The notes: generated by a model not told the origin, from the letters alone. Counted from the first letter of the stretch, positions 35,642 to 43,644 are shown. The stretch: DNA of 60,205 bases from Eubacteriales bacterium (GCA_030524715.1 JAUNGB010000022.1:1-60205), one strand, 5' to 3'. A program made the numbers and translations.

Positions 35642-36688
35642 TTATATCTTGTCTATTGCTTCAATAAGCTGTTGAATTTCAAAGTGGGTGTATACGATTT
35701 CTGTTACCCCTTGCCCTTTATGACCGACAATTTTCTTGATGATCTTATCATCTACCCCGGCAGCAGTCAGCAAGGTAACACAGGTATGCCGGGTGTCATG
35801 GGGCTTGTGGTTCATGCCGATCTGATTGATCAGGGAAGTCCAATAGCTGTCATAATAATTGCGGTAAAGGAAGTGTTCACCGTCTGAGGTAGACAGCAGG
35901 TATTCACAATCGTTTTTGCTGTACCAGTATTCAAAGAATGGAAGAACTTTCTTTGCAATCGGAACTTTCCTGACACCTGCATCTGTCTTTGAAGCAACAA
36001 TATCAAACCATCTTTCTGATAGATTTACATTTTCTTTTTTCAGATCAAGCAATTCGGAAATACGGCAACCGCTGTAGATCAGCATGAGAATGACAGATAC
36101 ATATTCATTGCTGTCTTTCCATTTCCAAACAGTATCAATTTCTTTTTTGGTAAAGGGTTTTCTGTCATATTTGTTTGGATTGCGATCTCTGTACTGGTTT
36201 ATGTCAACATACTGGGAATAATCCTTTGATACAATGTCATTTTCCAAAGCAAATTTATAAAGTACACTGAACAGAACTCTTAGCTTTTTCAACGTGGGGT
36301 AATTCTTCCCGCAATCATCAACAATGCCTTGCAGGTGGTTTTTCCTTATGTCATTGAAACGCATGGTATATATCGGCTCACATAGCTTATATGAAGCATT
36401 ATAGCCATGCACGTTTGATTTACTGATCTTTGGGAAGTGTTCAGCAGACCATTTTTCAAATACCTCTGCAAAGGTGATCTTGTTTGCATCCAGATCATAA
36501 GGATTTTCATTAAAGTGTGCCAAGGTAACTAAGGCTTCACTTTGGGTTTCATAATATCCCAGATATTTGTATTTCCAGTGTGTCCCGTCCTGATCTTCCG
36601 TCCTTGATACGGTAATTCTTACCGCCCATGGTTTCCGTCTGTTACCCGGCAACTTGTAAACGGAACCGTATCCATTTGGCAGTTTCAT
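35642..36688 (-). CDS. int: Tyrosine recombinase (integrase)
   Basis: Integrates and excises the island at the rpsI end. 348 residues from ATG 36688, preceded by AAGAAAGGATG; the longer frame to 36730 has no box. Domains: N-terminal AP2-like arm-binding domain (NGYGSVYKLPG, KYLGYYETQSEALVTL), core-binding SAM-like domain (about 70-160), and catalytic domain with Arg in YSGCRISELLDL, His-x-x-Arg in HDTRHTCVTLL, His in GHKG and Tyr in VYTHFE. All catalytic residues are present, so the enzyme looks active. It faces attL, as usual for such islands. Confidence 0.93.
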   Translation of the reverse strand: MKLPNGYGSVYKLPGNRRKPWAVRITVSRTEDQDGTHWKYKYLGYYETQSEALVTLAHFNENPYDLDANKITFAEVFEKWSAEHFPKISKSNVHGYNASYKLCEPIYTMRFNDIRKNHLQGIVDDCGKNYPTLKKLRVLFSVLYKFALENDIVSKDYSQYVDINQYRDRNPNKYDRKPFTKKEIDTVWKWKDSNEYVSVILMLIYSGCRISELLDLKKENVNLSERWFDIVASKTDAGVRKVPIAKKVLPFFEYWYSKNDCEYLLSTSDGEHFLYRNYYDSYWTSLINQIGMNHKPHDTRHTCVTLLTAAGVDDKIIKKIVGHKGQGVTEIVYTHFEIQQLIEAIDKI

Positions 36689-36798
36689 AAAATAAGCACA
36701 TCCTTTCTTAAAAATAGGTGCATTTAACAAAGGAATGTGCTATACTGATTTTGTCTTGGAAGTATCGCATATTCCTTTATTGGTTTATGGGTTACATC

Positions 36799-36842
36799 TA
36801 TTCAAACCGTTCCTGACTGCAATCAGGGGCGGTTTTTAGCGT
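36799..36842 (-). terminator. Hairpin downstream of the CI-like gene
   Basis: AACCG-CCTGA pairs with TCAGG-CGGTT. It lies between the repressor stop (36845) and the integrase start. The U-run is on the plus-strand side, so it is a weak terminator for the repressor. Confidence 0.45.
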
Positions 36843-36844
36843 TA

Positions 36845-37309
36845 TTAAAGATTAAATAATCGTCTGATAATGTGGTTAATAGCTATTTCATCCCTGATCA
36901 CATTAGCGTCTTGAATGGAAGTTTCAACTAAATCAATAATATCTATTTCATCAAGTTTACAATCAATACCGAATCCAGAATGCAAATAATACTGTTGTAT
37001 TCCATCATCTTCATTTGGTGGGTCAATGTTGATGTCAGCATCTTCTAGCCACTGACATGCTTTAATAAATTTTTCTTCTGTAATATCTACATGTTCAGGC
37101 ACACCAAGTAAATCATATTCGGAAACACCAAGCGCATCAGCGATTTTTTTAATTTGCTTCTGGCTAGGTTCTCTCTTGTTATTTTCATAGTTAGCAAATG
37201 TACTATATGGAATCTGTGCTTTGTCGGCTACTTCTTTTTGTTTCAATCCTTTTTCCTTGCGTAACTGTTTGATTCTGGTCCCTATCTGTACAAGTTCGTT
37301 AACTCCCAT
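36845..37309 (-). CDS. CI-like XRE repressor
   Basis: 154 residues from the ATG at 37309, chosen for GGAGGTGA 6 bases upstream. HTH at about 9-62 (RIKQLRKEKGLKQKEVADKA, STFANYENNKREPS). The acidic C-terminal part has no visible LexA-type Ser-Lys peptidase motif, so induction probably does not use self-cleavage; a helper-encoded antirepressor is possible. Its promoter overlaps that of the divergent Cro-like gene, and a perfect 18-bp palindrome (37341-37358) lies in its leader. Confidence 0.88.
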   Translation of the reverse strand: MGVNELVQIGTRIKQLRKEKGLKQKEVADKAQIPYSTFANYENNKREPSQKQIKKIADALGVSEYDLLGVPEHVDITEEKFIKACQWLEDADINIDPPNEDDGIQQYYLHSGFGIDCKLDEIDIIDLVETSIQDANVIRDEIAINHIIRRLFNL

Positions 37310-37340
37310 TGGTTTCACCTCCACAGATAGAATACCATAA

Positions 37341-37358
37341 ATTTTCAAATTTGAAAAT
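37341..37358. promoter_or_regulatory. Operator palindrome O1
   Basis: ATTTTCAAATTTGAAAAT, a perfect 18-bp palindrome between the repressor's transcription start and its start codon. Confidence 0.8.
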
Positions 37359-37374
37359 AATTTATGAAAAACTC

Positions 37375-37403
37375 TTGACATTTTCATTATAGAGAATTAT
37401 TAT
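37375..37403 (+). promoter_or_regulatory. Rightward promoter of the Cro-like/replication genes
   Basis: TTGACA (37375-37380), 17-base spacer, TATTAT (37398-37403). It overlaps the leftward promoter completely. Confidence 0.85.
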
Positions 37404-37414
37404 ATAAATGTCAA
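37386..37414 (-). promoter_or_regulatory. Leftward promoter of the CI-like gene
   Basis: Read on the minus strand: TTGACA (37414-37409), 17-base spacer, TATAAT (37391-37386), a perfect consensus. Confidence 0.85.
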
Positions 37415-37420
37415 TAAAAA

Positions 37421-37436
37421 TTTTCAATATTGAAAA
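37421..37436. promoter_or_regulatory. Operator palindrome O2
   Basis: TTTTCAATATTGAAAA, a perfect 16-bp palindrome with the same half-site as O1. It lies just after the rightward start and before the Cro-like gene. Confidence 0.8.
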
Positions 37437-37451
37437 GAAAGAGGCGATCAT

Positions 37452-37655
37452 ATGAGGATTGACAGAATTAAGCTTGTGACAGAGTTGACCAAGCGTGACA
37501 TGACACAATCAAGGCTTTCCGAATTATCCGGGGTTTCAAGAGCAACGATAAATTTTATTAAAAATGGAAAATCCTGCTCAGCTTCAACAGTGGATAAGAT
37601 TGCAAAAGCTTTAAATGTGCCAGTTGAACAGTTGATTGATCTGGAAGAAAGTTAA
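37452..37655 (+). CDS. Cro-like XRE protein
   Basis: 67 residues, a single HTH (TQSRLSELSGVSRATINFIK, then KIAKALNVPVEQLIDLEES). AAAGAGG lies upstream of the ATG. Divergent from the CI-like gene and first gene of the rightward transcript, hence the Cro-like role in the switch. Confidence 0.88.
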   Translation: MRIDRIKLVTELTKRDMTQSRLSELSGVSRATINFIKNGKSCSASTVDKIAKALNVPVEQLIDLEES

Positions 37656-38011
37656 TTCGTACCAGTAGCAGCCTTTTTATAAGATTTGTGTGTTTGGTGT
37701 CGTTCAACAGGTTTCGTTCACTTTTAAGGTGAAAGTGTTCAGCGGTTCAGAGTAAAGAACGCTTTAAAAATACTCTTGTTGGATAGCAAGTTTGCAGGTT
37801 TTAGGGTGAAATCTGATAAGGGTTTGGCGGTTATTCCTGATTTCTAATATACCCGGTGGAATGTATGACCCACCTGAAAGAAGCATACCCAACACACAAT
37901 TTTATAAAAGGGCTGCTATCGGTACATGTGTTGCAGCACCTAAGAAGATGTAACCCAAGACAAAGGAATGCGCTATTCATAAAAATTTATGCAGAAAGGT
38001 GGTGAAAAAAC
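37656..38011. other. Non-coding region framed by a 42-bp inverted repeat
   Basis: No gene in 356 bases. Arms at 37659-37700 and 37884-37925 are imperfect inverted copies; the core GTACC-x-x-TAGCAGCC and TTTATAA-ATT-GTGTGTT matches best. Inner stems include CACTTT/AAAGTG near 37725 and GGTGG/CCACC near 37853-37875. Position between the switch and the replication ATPase suits a replication origin or a structured RNA. Confidence 0.65.
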
Positions 38012-39733
38012 GTGAGCGAATGGAACGGAAATTCAGAAGCATTCAGAACATATTTTCATGGAAAGCTTGACAGCAATGGCGATAGCGTACCTGCTGAGAA
38101 AATCAAAGGTATGCCGGGGCATCCATGGAATGAAGTCTGCAATGACCGGGATTGTGGTACGGTTCTTAATGATGGATTTGTTGATATCAGCTTTGATTCT
38201 GCGAAATTATCAGATGCGTTCTGGAATATGGCAGCAGAAAATAATTGGAATTGCCTGATACTGAAAAATCCAAAGAATAATCATATTCACAGTATCTGGA
38301 GAAAACCGTATAACTGGAAATTCAGAGACGGCAGAGACATAAAACTTGCGGTAGGTCTGATTGCCGATATTCACAGTGGTTCTACATATATCAGATTAAG
38401 GGTTGAGGGTGTTGACCGTTTCCCACCACTCTTTGAACCCGATCACATTCAGGAAGTGCCGGAAGAACTATTTCCAGTCAATACCAAAAAAGAATTATGG
38501 CAGATGGAGAATGGTGACGGTAGGAACCCTGAATTGTACGGATATGTTCAGGTATTGCAATCACAGCTTCATTTACAGAATGATACAATCCGCAGAATTT
38601 TAAGAAACGCAAATGAATTTGTGTTCAGTGAAAGTTTAGCAGAAGGTGAACTTAATACAATCTTACGGGATGAATCTTTTGAAAAGTTGGAGATTGCAGA
38701 ACTGGCTGTAATGAGTGGTAGTGATCTGGCTGTTGCAGATATCAAGCCGACAGAATTTATCATTAACGGTTTGATTCCAGTGGGGCTTGTAGTTTTGGCA
38801 AGTCCGCCCAAATACGGTAAATCGTACATGGTTCTTGATATGGCTTTATGCGTGGCGGCAGGTCGGGAATTTCTAGGATTTACCACAAATCAATGTGGGG
38901 TCCTATATTTGTCATTAGAGGATAGATGGGACAGGTTAAGACAGCGCATGTTACAGGTTAACGGAAGTCAGCCTATACCGGGGAACTTTTACATGAATAT
39001 AAAAAGCCGGACTTTAGATGATGGTTTGGTTGAACAGCTAGAGTATCTTTCACAAACTCACCCGAAAATAAGGCTGATTATTATAGATACTTTCCAAAAA
39101 ATCCGGGGAGAACAGAAACGCACAGAATCAGCGTATGCGGCAGATTCAAGGGAAATGGGTGTTCTAAAAAAGTTTGCAGATGATCACAGCATAGCAATTT
39201 TAGTAGTAACACATACCCGGAAAATGCGTGATCTGTCAGACCCTTTCGCAAATATCACTGGAACATACGGAATCAGCGGTATTGCAGATGATTCTATTGT
39301 GCTGACCAAAGAAAAGCGTGAGGATGTATTGACAAAAATGTCAGTTGCCGGGCGTGATGTATGCTATGAAGATTACCCCATTATCTTTGACAAAGACCGG
39401 GGGCGGTGGATGCGTCAGGGGGATTCCTATGATCTGACTGCTGCTAAATTTGAAATAGACCGTCAGTATACGGAATATCTGACAGGGGGAATCAGGAACA
39501 CAGTTTTGAAGCTTCTGGAAGAAAACAACGGCATCTGGCAAGGGCGCTGTGGTGAGATCATAGAAAAAAGCCGGGAATATGGGACGCCTGTTTCCTTAAC
39601 AGCATTGAAACTCGGTAAAGAATTATCTTCCTTAAATGATTTTTTGTATAGAGATAATATTTTACATACAGAACTCACTAAGGGGACAGCTTCAAGAATA
39701 CACAAATTTGAAAAAATACAATGTCCTTCTTAA
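38012..39733 (+). CDS. AAA_25 (RepA-like) replication ATPase with N-terminal domain
   Basis: Probable replication initiator/helicase of the island. 573 residues from GTG at 38012 (AAAGGTGG 8 bases upstream). Residues 1-150 resemble the N-terminal domain of satellite and phage primases (FISFDS-like and IHSIWRKP stretches), but no catalytic motif is certain. The core is a RecA-like AAA_25 ATPase: Walker A SPPKYGKSYMVLDMAL near residue 270, LYLSLEDRWDRLRQR, Walker B IRLIIIDTFQKIR, VVTHTRK. The C-terminal 100 residues look like a winged helix. The length and layout match primase/Rep proteins of PICI-type satellites. Confidence 0.8.
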   Translation: MSEWNGNSEAFRTYFHGKLDSNGDSVPAEKIKGMPGHPWNEVCNDRDCGTVLNDGFVDISFDSAKLSDAFWNMAAENNWNCLILKNPKNNHIHSIWRKPYNWKFRDGRDIKLAVGLIADIHSGSTYIRLRVEGVDRFPPLFEPDHIQEVPEELFPVNTKKELWQMENGDGRNPELYGYVQVLQSQLHLQNDTIRRILRNANEFVFSESLAEGELNTILRDESFEKLEIAELAVMSGSDLAVADIKPTEFIINGLIPVGLVVLASPPKYGKSYMVLDMALCVAAGREFLGFTTNQCGVLYLSLEDRWDRLRQRMLQVNGSQPIPGNFYMNIKSRTLDDGLVEQLEYLSQTHPKIRLIIIDTFQKIRGEQKRTESAYAADSREMGVLKKFADDHSIAILVVTHTRKMRDLSDPFANITGTYGISGIADDSIVLTKEKREDVLTKMSVAGRDVCYEDYPIIFDKDRGRWMRQGDSYDLTAAKFEIDRQYTEYLTGGIRNTVLKLLEENNGIWQGRCGEIIEKSREYGTPVSLTALKLGKELSSLNDFLYRDNILHTELTKGTASRIHKFEKIQCPS

Positions 39734-39840
39734 TATATATTTCTATTTCTTTTGTTTCTTTTATTGTAGATGATGAAATGAAAGGAATGAAAGGAATGGT
39801 AATGTTATACAAGCAGAACACAAGAAAGGATGGAAACAGA

Positions 39841-40164
39841 ATGGAGAAATATATTGTTAATCAGGATTACAGTATTATCAGGTATGTACCGAACTGTATG
39901 CCGATTCAGGTGATCGGGAATCAGATTTTTGCTGTAGGTTACAGCGTGGAAGATTACATACAGGAATTAGAGGATGTACCCAACAAAGGGATGAAGGAAC
40001 ATCTTGTTGAGCTTGGCATTTATGAGAGTGAAGATCGTGCAAATGCCGTCATGGTTCAGTTATACCGTTGGCTGAACAATCTGGAAGGTTTACCGATCTT
40101 CATTATGCCGGGATATACTGCAAATGTAGATTTGATTGAAGAAATGGGAGGTACTGACGAATGA
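39841..40164 (+). CDS. Hypothetical island protein
   Basis: 107 residues from ATG 39841 (AGAAAGGA 10 bases upstream). No family recognised. Begins MEKYIVNQDYSIIRYVPNCM, with FAVGYSVEDYIQEL in the middle and an acidic end. It overlaps the next gene by 4 bases (ATGA). Confidence 0.65.
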   Translation: MEKYIVNQDYSIIRYVPNCMPIQVIGNQIFAVGYSVEDYIQELEDVPNKGMKEHLVELGIYESEDRANAVMVQLYRWLNNLEGLPIFIMPGYTANVDLIEEMGGTDE

Positions 40165-40505
40165 AAAAATTAACGAAGAAACAGCACAGGAAGATTATTG
40201 AAAAACTGATCTCAAAAAATGAAGATGTAGCCGATTTAAGAAATATTCAGCAGGTTGCGGAGTTTTTTGAAGAAGATGCTGAATCTCGCAAAGAGAGAAG
40301 CGTACTTGTCGCTGCTGATGCAGTACGGTTATTACTCGACTTAATCAATACTGACTGTGGTTCTGACGCATATAATGCATTATATGAGCTTGTGGAAGAT
40401 AGGAAAAAGGATACTGTCGATAATATCATAGATATCCTGGAAGAACTGGACGAAAGACGACTGCATCTAGTTTATGTTTATGCATTGGCGATTGCGGGAA
40501 AATAG
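40161..40505 (+). CDS. Hypothetical island protein
   Basis: 114 residues, helical and acidic after a basic start (MKKLTKKQHRKIIEKLISK). Coupled to the gene upstream by the ATGA overlap. No family recognised. Confidence 0.65.
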   Translation: MKKLTKKQHRKIIEKLISKNEDVADLRNIQQVAEFFEEDAESRKERSVLVAADAVRLLLDLINTDCGSDAYNALYELVEDRKKDTVDNIIDILEELDERRLHLVYVYALAIAGK

Positions 40506-40541
40506 AAAAGCCCTCACATAATCAGATTACATAAGGACTTA

Positions 40542-40587
40542 CCGCATGGTAAACATATAGCCTCAACAATCACAGTTTACCATGCGG
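40542..40587. promoter_or_regulatory. 13-bp perfect hairpin
   Basis: CCGCATGGTAAAC (40542-40554) pairs with GTTTACCATGCGG (40575-40587) around a 20-base loop. There is no U-run, so it is not a plain terminator. Candidate origin, protein-binding site or RNA element. Confidence 0.65.
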
Positions 40588-40659
40588 ACGGTTATTTTAT
40601 CAAGTGGCAGTTTAAAACGGTTATATGGATGTTATATGAGGTCAGAAAGGTAATTCAGA

Positions 40660-40827
40660 ATGAAGATTAGAGTTACATATTCAGAGAATGAGCATGACAA
40701 GAAATTATTGCATGAAGCGGCGGTAAAAAGGTTGTTTCCTGATACGAAAGTGCGTGAAACTGCACCGAAAGACGGGTTTTTGCATACGGTTTTGACGGTT
40801 CCAAGACCCGAAAATACCGCAAAATAA
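40660..40827 (+). CDS. Small phage-like protein, 55 residues
   Basis: ATG at 40660 preceded by CAGAAAGG. The protein begins MKIRVTYSENEHDKKLLHE and ends PRPENTAK. No family recognised, but a beta start with a KRLFPDTKVRET-type middle is common among small phage proteins. Ends 10 bases before the -35 box of the capsid promoter. Confidence 0.6.
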   Translation: MKIRVTYSENEHDKKLLHEAAVKRLFPDTKVRETAPKDGFLHTVLTVPRPENTAK

Positions 40828-40837
40828 GCGATTTTTC

Positions 40838-40866
40838 TTGACGATACCCCCTATATATGGTATTCT
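40838..40866 (+). promoter_or_regulatory. Promoter of the scaffold/capsid genes
   Basis: TTGACG (40838-40843), 17-base spacer, TATTCT (40861-40866). Confidence 0.7.
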
Positions 40867-40882
40867 TACTATAAATAAATAT

Positions 40883-40971
40883 GGCATGAGTACCGCACCG
40901 GGAACGGTGTTAGTCTTGAAGTCAAGGCATGGGAATAATCAATTTTTGGTTATCTCATGCCTTATTTTTTG
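40883..40971 (+). ncRNA. Structured leader with attenuator before the scaffold/capsid genes
   Basis: An 8-bp closing stem pairs GGCATGAG (40883-40890) with CTCATGCC (40954-40961). Inside is CACCG-GGAA-CGGTG (40896-40909), a hairpin with a GNRA-type loop, then CTTGA/TCAAG. The segment AAGGCATG (40924-40931) competes for CATGCCTT (40956-40963), which is followed by ATTTTTT. Two exclusive pairings ending in a U-run are the hallmark of an attenuator or riboswitch-like leader. Confidence 0.65.
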
Positions 40972-41015
40972 GAAAATAGTCCACCGGGGACGTAAAACAG
41001 AAAGGGTATAAAATT

Positions 41016-41429
41016 ATGGAAAATCAGAACACAACCGGGACTGCAACGGAACAGCAGGAAAAAACCTTTACACAGGAGCAGGTAAACGCCATTGTCAGTA
41101 AGCGTCTGGCAGAAGATCGGGCAAGCCGGGCATCCGAACTTGATAAAAGGGAAAAAGAATTGAACCAAAGGGAAATGCAGATCAGGGCGAAAGAATTATT
41201 GTCAGAGCGTGGGCTTCCTAAAAATTTAGCTGATGTCCTTCGGTATTCTGATGAGGAATCCTTGAAAGCTGCTATTGATGTAATCGACCATACCAGAGGA
41301 TTCAAAGAAAATGAACAGACTGAACATAAAAATGAATCGCCCCAGAGACGGATTATCGAAAATATTTTACCTAGCGGTAAAGCGGATACTATTGGCGATC
41401 CGCTTCGTAAAGCAATGGGGCTGAAATAG
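41016..41429 (+). CDS. DUF4355 capsid scaffolding protein
   Basis: 137 residues, highly charged. Typical DUF4355 layout: KTFTQEQVNAIVSKRLAEDR at the start, a central coiled coil (SELDKREKELNQREMQIRAK), the LLSERGLPKNLADVLRY module, and a short C-terminal helix (DPLRKAMGLK) that contacts capsid protein. It directs assembly of HK97-fold capsids and is normally followed by the capsid gene, as here with a 15-base gap. Confidence 0.88.
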   Translation: MENQNTTGTATEQQEKTFTQEQVNAIVSKRLAEDRASRASELDKREKELNQREMQIRAKELLSERGLPKNLADVLRYSDEESLKAAIDVIDHTRGFKENEQTEHKNESPQRRIIENILPSGKADTIGDPLRKAMGLK

Positions 41430-41444
41430 AAAGGGTGTTAAGAT

Positions 41445-42302
41445 ATGGCTATTCAGTTAGCAAGCAAATTTGAACCGTATGTTGATGAAAAATTCACAGC
41501 GGAAAGTAAGAAATCACTCCTGACAAACAATGACTTTGATTGGACAGGGGCGCACACGATCAAAGTGTATAAAGTAACTACAGCGGAAATGAATGATTAT
41601 GACCGGGCAGGAACTGGGGAAAATAATTCCCGGTATGGTCAGATTCAGGGACTGGACGCAGTAACTGAAGAAATGACACTGACGAAAGACCGTTCTTTTA
41701 CATTTGCTATTGATAAACTTGATACGGATGAAACAAAGCAGCAGGTTCAGGCAGCTTCTGCACTGGAAAGGCAACAGCGTGAAGTGGTTATTCCTGAAAT
41801 TGATTCTTATGTGTACGGTGTCATGACTGATAAGGCAGGAACAAAACCGGATGCAGTAGAACTCACCAAAGACAATATTTATTTGGAGATCATCAAAGGC
41901 AACGCTGCACTTGACAATGCAGACGTACCAGAAACGGGAAGGTCTATTGTTGTAACTCCTGATATTTACCTGCTGATGAAACAGTGCAAAGATATTGTCA
42001 TGGAGACGGATATCTCCAATGAATTGAGAATCAAGGGTGTCATTGGTATGATTGACGGTGCAAATGTGATTAAGATTCCTGCTGCAAGGCTTCCTGAAAA
42101 CTTCGGTTTCATGATTGCGCATCCATGTGCAACGGTAGCACCGACAAAACTTGAAGATTACAAAATTCATCAGGATCCGCCGGGAATCAGTGGTTCACTG
42201 GTGGAAGGTCGTATTTGCTATGATGCTTTTGTACTGGATAATAAAGCGAAAGCTATTTATTATCAGGCACAGACAGCAGAGCAGACTACACCAACGGCAT
42301 AA
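41445..42302 (+). CDS. Phage major capsid protein
   Basis: 285 residues, HK97-fold coat protein of the type that goes with DUF4355 scaffolds. Starts MAIQLASKFEPYVDEKF; carries FDWTGAHTIKVYKVTT, TKDRSFTFAIDKLDTDET and the PEIDSYVYGVM spine region, and ends with the P-domain strands (ICYDAFVLDNKAKAIYY). AGAAAGGGTG lies before the ATG. Full length, so it should assemble. No portal, protease or terminase accompanies it. Confidence 0.87.
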   Translation: MAIQLASKFEPYVDEKFTAESKKSLLTNNDFDWTGAHTIKVYKVTTAEMNDYDRAGTGENNSRYGQIQGLDAVTEEMTLTKDRSFTFAIDKLDTDETKQQVQAASALERQQREVVIPEIDSYVYGVMTDKAGTKPDAVELTKDNIYLEIIKGNAALDNADVPETGRSIVVTPDIYLLMKQCKDIVMETDISNELRIKGVIGMIDGANVIKIPAARLPENFGFMIAHPCATVAPTKLEDYKIHQDPPGISGSLVEGRICYDAFVLDNKAKAIYYQAQTAEQTTPTA

Positions 42303-42320
42303 TATTTTTATTTTGGTAAG

Positions 42321-42355
42321 TGCTCCCGGTTTTCTCCTTGCCGGGAGCATTTTTG
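42321..42355 (+). terminator. Terminator after the capsid gene
   Basis: TGCTCCCGG pairs with CCGGGAGCA, followed by TTTTTG. Confidence 0.8.
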
Positions 42356-42368
42356 AAAGGTGAGACAG

Positions 42369-42653
42369 ATGAAGCATTTAGACAGGTTAATCATTAAAGC
42401 GAAAAAGGTATGCGGAACTACGGAATTAAAGTTTTCTTTGGGGATGGTTTATCCTGTTGACGGTGGGAAGTGGGAAGCATACGGGCAGTTGTGGAATTAT
42501 ATTCCAAGAAACAAGCAGGGGTCTAAACTGACGTTTGCGAAGTGTATTTGTGATTCTGTAGAAGATGCTGTTGAAGCATTACAGGAATTAAGTGAAAAGT
42601 ACCCGAATGACAAAGATGTGACGATTATTATTGATACACTGGAAGGTGATTAG
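42369..42653 (+). CDS. Hypothetical phage-like protein
   Basis: 94 residues from ATG 42369 with AAAGGTGAG 5 bases upstream. Begins MKHLDRLIIKAKKVCG; the middle has WEAYGQLWNYIP. No family recognised. Lies just past the capsid terminator, so depends on read-through or its own promoter. Confidence 0.65.
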   Translation: MKHLDRLIIKAKKVCGTTELKFSLGMVYPVDGGKWEAYGQLWNYIPRNKQGSKLTFAKCICDSVEDAVEALQELSEKYPNDKDVTIIIDTLEGD

Positions 42654-42863
42654 ATGGCGAAACGCAACTTGAAACTTGATACCCCGGATAATATCAGAAA
42701 AGCACTTGCAAAGGTGGCAAATATGACATATAAGGGCGAACTTGACACCAAGACCGCCAACAGTATCACCGCAACCTGTAATGTGATTCTGAACGGTATC
42801 AGGACGGATGATCAGGAAAAGAAGATCGCAGAACTGGAACAGATTTTGAATGAAAGGGACTAA
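42654..42863 (+). CDS. Small phage-like protein, possible DNA-binding
   Basis: 69 residues, starting directly after the preceding stop. KLDTPDNIRKALAKVANMTY followed by a helical end (KKIAELEQILNERD). Resembles small packaging- or regulator-associated proteins of Firmicutes phages, but I cannot name a family. Confidence 0.6.
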   Translation: MAKRNLKLDTPDNIRKALAKVANMTYKGELDTKTANSITATCNVILNGIRTDDQEKKIAELEQILNERD

Positions 42864-42867
42864 GGGT

Positions 42868-43287
42868 ATGACCGCAAAACAGTATTTATCAGAATTGCAG
42901 ACAATGAAAACTAAGATAGGGCAGCTTCGGGAACAAAGACAGATGTATTTGGAAATGGCTGCATCTACGACAACTGCCATCAACCCAGTAAAGGTACAAA
43001 CCAGCCGAATGACTGACCGGATGGGGGATAATGTATCAAAAGCGGCGGATATTGAAATGAAGATTGATGAAGAGATCAATGCTCTTTTCTGGAAACAGCA
43101 GGAAATAATAAAACAAATTCAGTCCCTTCGCAATGCGGATTATATGCAAATACTATTTAAAGTTTATGTGCAAGGAAAAAATATCAAGCAGGCATCTGCT
43201 GAGATGCAGAGGTCTTATAATTATGCTTTGGGAATACATAAAAAGGCACTGAAAGCATTTGGAGAAATGCACAGAGATGCGTTGTGA
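42868..43287 (+). CDS. DUF1492/ArpU-like late regulator
   Basis: 139 residues from ATG 42868, with an AAGGG box just before it; an ATG at 42850 is the alternative and overlaps the gene upstream. Helical, with an N-terminal coiled coil (MTAKQYLSELQTMKTKIGQL) and a C-terminal sigma-like HTH (NADYMQILFKVYVQGKNIKQ then ASAEMQRSYNYALGIHKKAL). This pattern is that of DUF1492/ArpU/RinA-type phage regulators that switch on late genes. In normal prophages it precedes terminase; here it is after the capsid gene, with none following. Confidence 0.75.
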   Translation: MTAKQYLSELQTMKTKIGQLREQRQMYLEMAASTTTAINPVKVQTSRMTDRMGDNVSKAADIEMKIDEEINALFWKQQEIIKQIQSLRNADYMQILFKVYVQGKNIKQASAEMQRSYNYALGIHKKALKAFGEMHRDAL

Positions 43288-43323
43288 ATGTGGTAGAACT
43301 CTTGAAAGTGTGATATGTAGAGG

Positions 43324-43349
43324 GCGGTTATTTGACCGCTTTTTATTTT
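43324..43349 (+). terminator. Terminator after the regulator gene
   Basis: GCGGT pairs with ACCGC, followed by TTTTTATTTT. Confidence 0.7.
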
Positions 43350-43393
43350 GCCCCTAGCATACTGTAAAAGCCTTTATATAACTATTATATGAG

Positions 43394-43422
43394 TTGTCAG
43401 AGGTGTTGAAACATGGTAGAAT
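43394..43422 (+). promoter_or_regulatory. Promoter of the type I toxin mRNA
   Basis: TTGTCA (43394-43399), 17-base spacer, TAGAAT (43417-43422). Confidence 0.65.
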
Positions 43423-43494
43423 ACTGTCAGGGAACAATCGTGTTACAGGGTGGCTGACCTTCATTTTATTTTACATAGAATGGGGGTGGTGCTG

Positions 43495-43581
43495 ATGAAA
43501 CATTTTGATTTTAAGGACTTAATGTCTTTTGGAATGTTCATTTTAGCATTGCTGACGTTCATTTATTTGATTTGTCACTAA
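43495..43581 (+). CDS. Holin-like type I toxin peptide, 28 residues
   Basis: MKHFDFKDLMSFGMFILALL plus TFIYLICH: a short charged start and one membrane helix, the layout of the putative holin-like toxin family (Hol_Tox; TxpA/BsrG class). GGGGGTGG lies 9 bases before the ATG. A bidirectional terminator and a convergent antisense promoter follow, completing a type I toxin-antitoxin locus. It would damage the membrane if the antisense RNA were lost, and so stabilise the island. Confidence 0.8.
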   Translation: MKHFDFKDLMSFGMFILALLTFIYLICH

Positions 43582-43590
43582 TGTTTTAAA

Positions 43591-43644
43591 GCATAGAAAA
43601 ACCACCCTCATACTTTGACCGGTAACAGGGTGGCATTTCTATGT
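43591..43644. terminator. Bidirectional terminator shared by toxin mRNA and antisense RNA
   Basis: Outer CATAGAAA/TTTCTATG and inner CCACCCT (43602-43608)/AGGGTGG (43627-43633). TTTTTC follows on the minus strand and CATTTCT on the plus strand. Confidence 0.8.
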
